Origin: Tannerella sp.
GTDB lineage: Bacteria > Bacteroidota > Bacteroidia > Bacteroidales > Tannerellaceae
Assembly: GCA_031268395.1 (NCBI GenBank)
Contig: JAIRXI010000096.1
Coordinates: 1 to 19,011 of the forward strand
Length of the DNA: 19,011 bases
Direction: 5' to 3'
Below, piece by piece: positions 15,766 through 19,011 of this stretch. Under the pieces are notes generated by a model. The model was not told the origin of the DNA. It saw nothing but the letters and a program-made list of their open reading frames with translations, and searched no databases. Position 1 is the first letter of the stretch. Each line of letters starts with the position of its first letter. The translations under genes and the position numbers were made by a program.

Positions 15766-17055
15766 TCAGAGGACGATCTGGAAACAGCTGCCTTTTTCGG
15801 GTTCGGACTGTACCGTGATGACCCCGCCGTGCAGGAGGACGATCTGCCGGCAGATGCTCAGCCCAATGCCCGATCCGGAAGACCTGGTCGTGAAGAACGG
15901 CACGAATATTTTGTCCATAACTTCCGGCAGGATGCCTTCGCCGTGATCGGTTACGCGGATCAGGGTGCGCAGGTGTTCGTTCCGCGCAATATATACCTCC
16001 ACGTTTGCCTGCTGCGGCGGCGAGGCTTCACAGGCATTTCTGACAAGGTTGATAAGCACCTGTTCCATCAATCCCCGGTCGGCTTCCATGAAGAGGTCTT
16101 CGGGTTCGATGCGGTAGCCGAACTCGAAGCCGCCGGCCTCCAGCAGGCGACGGATGTCGCTCATCCACTCGCCGGCAGAAAACCGGGAGATGACCGGCTG
16201 GGGGATGTGTGTCAGTTTCTTGTAGTTGTTCACGAAATCGACCAGGCCTTTGCTCCTGCGGTAGATGGTCTGCATGGCGCGGCTCATCATTTCGCGGTTT
16301 TCACTGTGCTGTTCTGTGAACGTTTCCGAAAGGGAAATGATCGGCGTCAGGGAGTTCATGATTTCGTGCGTCAGTACGCGGATCAGTTTCCGCCAGGCGT
16401 CGCTTTCGCTTTCGTCGAGGACGGACTGGATGTTTTTAAAACTGGTCAGTTTCAGTTTCCTGCCGCCGACCGTGAAATAGAGGGCGGTGACGGCCATCTG
16501 GCGTGTCGAGGGTTCCCGTCCGGCCTGGATGATTTTTGTTTCGCCGGGCGTCAGCCTGTTCAGCGTGTCCGGCAGTCCCGGCGAGAAGCGTTCCAGGTCG
16601 GCCAGTTTCCGCGGCCGGAGAGGGCCGAAGAGGTCCAGCGCCGCCTTGTTGATCCAGGTGATGTGATCCTGCCCGTCCGTGACCAGCAGGCCGAAGTCGA
16701 TCCGGTTCAGCAGCATGTCGTAGAAGGTCTGGTCGGCTTCCTTTTGTTGCAGTTTGCGGTTGAACAGGGCGACTGCGCGTTCCATGCCGGGCACCAGTTC
16801 GGGCGCCAGCCCCCTGGCGGTAAAACTCTTGAAGGAGATATTAAATTCCGAATAGCGAATGGCGTCCAGCAGCCGCTGTACGTCTTTTGCGGTTCGCTGC
16901 TGGAAGCGGTACAGCTGGCGGCAGCAGCCCGTCAGCGCCGCCAGGCACAGCAGTCCCGGCACATAGTACCGCAGCGCGAAGCAGCAGCCCGCTGCGGCGG
17001 CCAGCAGGACCGTTCCGGCTATCCGGAGCAGCAGCCGCAGCCCGTGCTTTTTCAT
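15766..17055 (-). CDS. membrane-bound sensor histidine kinase, NtrB/NtrY-like
   Basis: A 429-residue sensor kinase. Two hydrophobic segments (about residues 8-28 and 31-46) anchor it, with practically no periplasmic loop, so the signal is probably sensed in the membrane or by the cytoplasmic PAS-like domain (about 105-175, LLVTDGQDHITWINKAAL). The phosphoacceptor is H230 in LTHEIMNSLTPI. The ATP-binding domain has the N box NLVRNACEAS (336-345), the G1 box DHGEGI (370-375) and the G2 box GSGIGLSICRQI (from 394). Its ATG overlaps the stop of the regulator gene by an ATGA, implying translational coupling. It should phosphorylate the adjacent NtrC-type regulator. The signal and targets are unknown; in Bacteroidetes such pairs often sit near envelope stress or efflux genes, but none is visible in this window. 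Confidence 0.92.
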   Translation of the reverse strand: MKKHGLRLLLRIAGTVLLAAAAGCCFALRYYVPGLLCLAALTGCCRQLYRFQQRTAKDVQRLLDAIRYSEFNISFKSFTARGLAPELVPGMERAVALFNRKLQQKEADQTFYDMLLNRIDFGLLVTDGQDHITWINKAALDLFGPLRPRKLADLERFSPGLPDTLNRLTPGETKIIQAGREPSTRQMAVTALYFTVGGRKLKLTSFKNIQSVLDESESDAWRKLIRVLTHEIMNSLTPIISLSETFTEQHSENREMMSRAMQTIYRRSKGLVDFVNNYKKLTHIPQPVISRFSAGEWMSDIRRLLEAGGFEFGYRIEPEDLFMEADRGLMEQVLINLVRNACEASPPQQANVEVYIARNEHLRTLIRVTDHGEGILPEVMDKIFVPFFTTRSSGSGIGLSICRQIVLLHGGVITVQSEPEKGSCFQIVL

Positions 17056-18398
17056 CTTTTGATCTTTCTGTACAGTGCGTAGCGGGAAATGCCCAGCAGT
17101 CCGGCGGCCCTGTTCATGTTTCCCTCGCTGCGCTTGAGGGCCTTTTCGATGGTTTCGCGTTCCAGGTCTTCGAGGTTCAGGTTTTCGTCGGCTTTTTTCC
17201 TTTCGTGTGCCGGCAGCATGATGCTCCCGGCTTTCAGGATCCTGTCGGACGAGAGGATGATCGCGCGTTCCATCACGTTTTGCAGTTCCCGGACATTGCC
17301 CGGCCAGTGGTAGTTCCCGATCTTGTGCCGGGCTTCGATCGACAGGCCGACGATTTCTTTCCGGTAGCGGAGGGTGAACTTCTTCAGGAAATACCCGGCC
17401 AGGAGGAGGATGTCGTCTCCGCGTTCGCGCAGGGGCGGTATCCTGATCTCGATCGTGTTGATGCGGTAGAGCAGGTCCTGGCGGAACTCGCCCCTGGCTA
17501 CGGCGCCGTACAGGTCCAGATTGGTTGCGCAGATGTAGCGGACGTCGATCGGAATGGCGCGGGTGGAACCCAGCCGCGAGATTTCCTTATTCTCGATGGC
17601 GGAGAGCAGTTTGGCCCGCATGGCGTGGCTCAGGTTGCCCGTTTCGTTGAGGAAGAGCGTTCCTCCCGAAGCGATTTCCATGCGTCCGGTCTTGCCGGTT
17701 CTGGCATCGGTGAAGGCGCCTTTTTCGTAGCCGAACAGTTCGCTTTCAAACAGGGTTTCGGGGATGGCGCCCAGGTCGATGGCCGTAAAAATCTTCTCTT
17801 TCCGCGGCGAATGGCAGAAGATGAAGCGGGCGATCAGGTCTTTTCCGGTGCCGTTTTCTCCAAGCAGCAGGATGTTGGCTTCGGTTCCGGAGAGTTTTTC
17901 GATCAGGGCAAAGAGTTCCCGCATCGGCCCGGAGTTGCCGATTACTTCCGGGCAGGCCGGCCGGCTCAGCGACTGCACCTGCTCCCGGAGGTTTTCGACT
18001 TCCTCGCGCGAGGCCTTAAGTTTCATTGCGGAGGAGAGGGTGGCCAGCAGTTTTTCTTTTTCCCAGGGTTTGGAAATGAAGTCGGTGGCTCCTGCCTTGA
18101 TGGCCTGCACCGCTTTTGCCGTGTCGGCATAGGCGGTCATGAAGATCACGATGGCCTGCGGATCGGCTTCGAGAATCTTTTCCAGCCAGAAAAAACCTTC
18201 GCTTCCGCTGACCACGTCTTTGCGGAAATTCATGTCGAGCAGGATCATGTCCGGCTGGAAGGTGTTCATATAGTGCAGCACCTTTTCCGGGTTTACGCTT
18301 ACCTTCACCTTTTCGGTGTACGGCAGCAGCAGGGCGTTCAGGGCAAAGAGGACGTCTTCGTTGTCGTCGATGATCAGTATTTTTCCTTTTTTATCCAT
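17052..18398 (-). CDS. sigma-54-dependent response regulator, NtrC family, with altered Walker B
   Basis: A 448-residue transcription activator. The receiver domain (1-120) has D11, D12, phosphoacceptor D55, T88 and K110. The AAA+ domain (about 150-380) has Walker A GENGTGKD with K186. It carries GAFTDA (227-232) in place of GAFTGA, a variant I recall as frequent in Bacteroidetes, and its Walker B reads GGTLFLNETG. N251 replaces the usual aspartate; E252 is kept. A Fis-type helix-turn-helix closes the protein (NMNRAAGLLGISRYALYRKI). By family it would activate sigma-54 promoters when phosphorylated by the kinase. The D-to-N change (codon AAC, plus 17646-17648) could weaken ATP hydrolysis. It is the first gene of the pair. 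No sigma-54 (-24/-12) site was recognised nearby. Confidence 0.93.
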   Translation of the reverse strand: MDKKGKILIIDDNEDVLFALNALLLPYTEKVKVSVNPEKVLHYMNTFQPDMILLDMNFRKDVVSGSEGFFWLEKILEADPQAIVIFMTAYADTAKAVQAIKAGATDFISKPWEKEKLLATLSSAMKLKASREEVENLREQVQSLSRPACPEVIGNSGPMRELFALIEKLSGTEANILLLGENGTGKDLIARFIFCHSPRKEKIFTAIDLGAIPETLFESELFGYEKGAFTDARTGKTGRMEIASGGTLFLNETGNLSHAMRAKLLSAIENKEISRLGSTRAIPIDVRYICATNLDLYGAVARGEFRQDLLYRINTIEIRIPPLRERGDDILLLAGYFLKKFTLRYRKEIVGLSIEARHKIGNYHWPGNVRELQNVMERAIILSSDRILKAGSIMLPAHERKKADENLNLEDLERETIEKALKRSEGNMNRAAGLLGISRYALYRKIKR

Positions 18399-18457
18399 GT
18401 TCGCGTCAATTGAGAATGGCTGGTGTATATATATATAATGTGGGTCTCCGGCGGGCG

Positions 18458-18477
18458 AACCGGCGGGAATGCCGGTT
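18458..18477 (-). promoter_or_regulatory. hairpin in the leader of the regulator/kinase mRNA
   Basis: AACCGGC-GGGAAT-GCCGGTT forms a perfect 7-bp stem about 60 bp upstream of the regulator ATG. A (TA)6-like run lies between it and the gene (18426-18438). Function unknown. Confidence 0.4.
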
Positions 18478-18535
18478 TACGAGTCCGGCTCTTTCGTCTA
18501 TATCAATGAGAATCATACTGCGGTAATTTTTTTGG

Positions 18536-18543
18536 CAAAGGTA
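18536..18543 (-). promoter_or_regulatory. putative -7 element of the regulator/kinase operon
   Basis: Minus-strand TACCTTTG fits TAnnTTTG. At the expected -33 place (plus 18564-18566) the minus strand has TGG in place of TTG, so the match is partial. The leader would be about 130 nt. Confidence 0.45.
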
Positions 18544-18551
18544 ATGATTTT

Positions 18552-18599
18552 ATCCCAACATGTCCATTAGACACTTCTCCCGTCGTGTCCGGAAGAGGG
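18552..18599. repeat. dispersed intergenic repeat, copy B
   Basis: Shares ATCCCAACATGTCC and, at the same spacing, GTCGTG(C/T)CCGGAAGAGGG with the copy at 7637-7684. The 16 bp between these blocks is divergent. It lies about 150 bp upstream of the response-regulator gene and directly adjoins the nested palindromes. Confidence 0.65.
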
Positions 18600-18610
18600 C
18601 CTGCCGGCAA

Positions 18611-19000
18611 AAAACGGCCCGCAACACACGGTGGCCCGTCCCTGCCGGGACGGGTTGACGGGCGGATATTCCGTTTGCGGCCTGCCGGCAGTCTTTTCTT
18701 CCAGACTCGAAAGGTAGCTGCCTGTTGTGGACAGGTAGCTGCCCATGCTCGGCGTAGCGTCTCTCGCTGCGTCGGGCTAATGGCAAGCCTCCAGGCTTGT
18801 TGTAAGGCAGGAGCCTTACTTCTACTGCGACGTAGCGAGAGACGCTACGCCGAGCGAGGGACGGAATGTGGACGAAAAAGGGGGCACGACGAACATATTC
18901 CAGGGCTGGGTCTGTCCGCTGTCTTACCTTGTGCGAACTAAGCCGTCCCGACCACATTCCGTCCCTGGCCGGAACGGGTGATTATGCTGCGGGCCGTTTT
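18611..19000. repeat. block of nested inverted repeats
   Basis: Several complementary pairs are nested or side by side. The outermost arms AAAACGGCCCGCA (18611-18623) pair with 18988-19000 perfectly. CCCGTCCC-TGCC-GGGACGGG (18635-18654) and a similar near-palindrome at 18959-18978 form local stems. A 27-bp arm pair (18747-18773 with 18829-18855, 26 of 27) encloses two small perfect hairpins, AAGCCT-CC-AGGCTT (18785-18798) and GTAAGGC-AGGA-GCCTTAC (18802-18819). AGGGACGGAATGTGG (18857-18871) pairs perfectly with 18952-18966. A 21-bp period direct repeat AGGTAGCTGCC is at 18712 and 18733. No gene is credible here; the open frame on the minus strand (18550-18957) translates the repeats. Confidence 0.8.
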
Positions 19001-19011
19001 CTACCCACATT

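Noticed and set aside
18550..18957. Minus-strand 135-codon gene
   Set aside because: Its sequence is made of the inverted repeats in the region, including both arms of the 27-bp stem, and it has no recognisable domain.
18599..19011. tRNA or group II intron
   Set aside because: The branched fold has a 27-bp stem unlike a tRNA acceptor, and no anticodon or T-loop signature is seen; no intron domain V or reverse transcriptase is visible.

Overview
The window looks like a chromosomal segment of a GC-rich member of the Bacteroidota, most likely order Bacteroidales. Several genes are preceded by the Bacteroidetes promoter type: a -7 element TAnnTTTG with TTG upstream, the two starting exactly 23 bp apart in five cases. 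Shine-Dalgarno sequences are weak or absent. The proteins are of typical Bacteroidales type: an ECF sigma factor with a leucine-rich tail, a PorV/FadL-like barrel, a helix-hairpin-helix outer-membrane protein and a GAFTDA-type NtrC regulator. The species cannot be named from sequence alone.

Layout: (1) 1-754, non-coding, with a 42-bp tandem hairpin array at the left edge and a 12-C homopolymer. (2) 755-1309, a stand-alone ECF sigma factor. (3) 1440-3998, an operon of aroA (EPSP synthase), a small membrane-anchored protein with a CCxxHxxC motif, and a zinc/manganese-type ABC permease. (4) 3997-4334, a 158-bp imperfect palindrome and a 26-bp perfect hairpin between convergent genes. (5) 4411-7536 (minus), a large lipoprotein glycoside hydrolase with a GH106-like N-terminus. 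(6) 7846-10515, a B12-binding-type radical SAM protein and metY, each with its own promoter. (7) 10516-11331, a long intergenic region with a terminator-like hairpin and a 41-bp tandem array. (8) 11332-14212, a two-gene outer-membrane module (PorV/FadL-like barrel plus HhH-barrel protein). (9) 14220-15653 (minus), cardiolipin synthase. (10) 15766-18398 (minus), a coupled response regulator/histidine kinase pair of the NtrC/NtrB type. (11) 18399-19011, a leader region and a dense block of nested inverted repeats.

The core genes are housekeeping: aromatic amino acids, methionine by direct sulfhydrylation, cardiolipin, metal uptake. The least ordinary content is the intergenic DNA: two unrelated tandem arrays with almost the same period (41 and 42 bp, close to four helical turns), each unit able to fold; a dispersed repeat found two or three times; and large palindromes. 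Among proteins the most notable are the HhH-barrel/PorV-like pair, the CCGQHTVC protein beside a metal permease, and a sigma-54 activator whose Walker B aspartate is replaced by asparagine. I did not find a clear new defence system, RNA gene, CRISPR array or complete insertion sequence.
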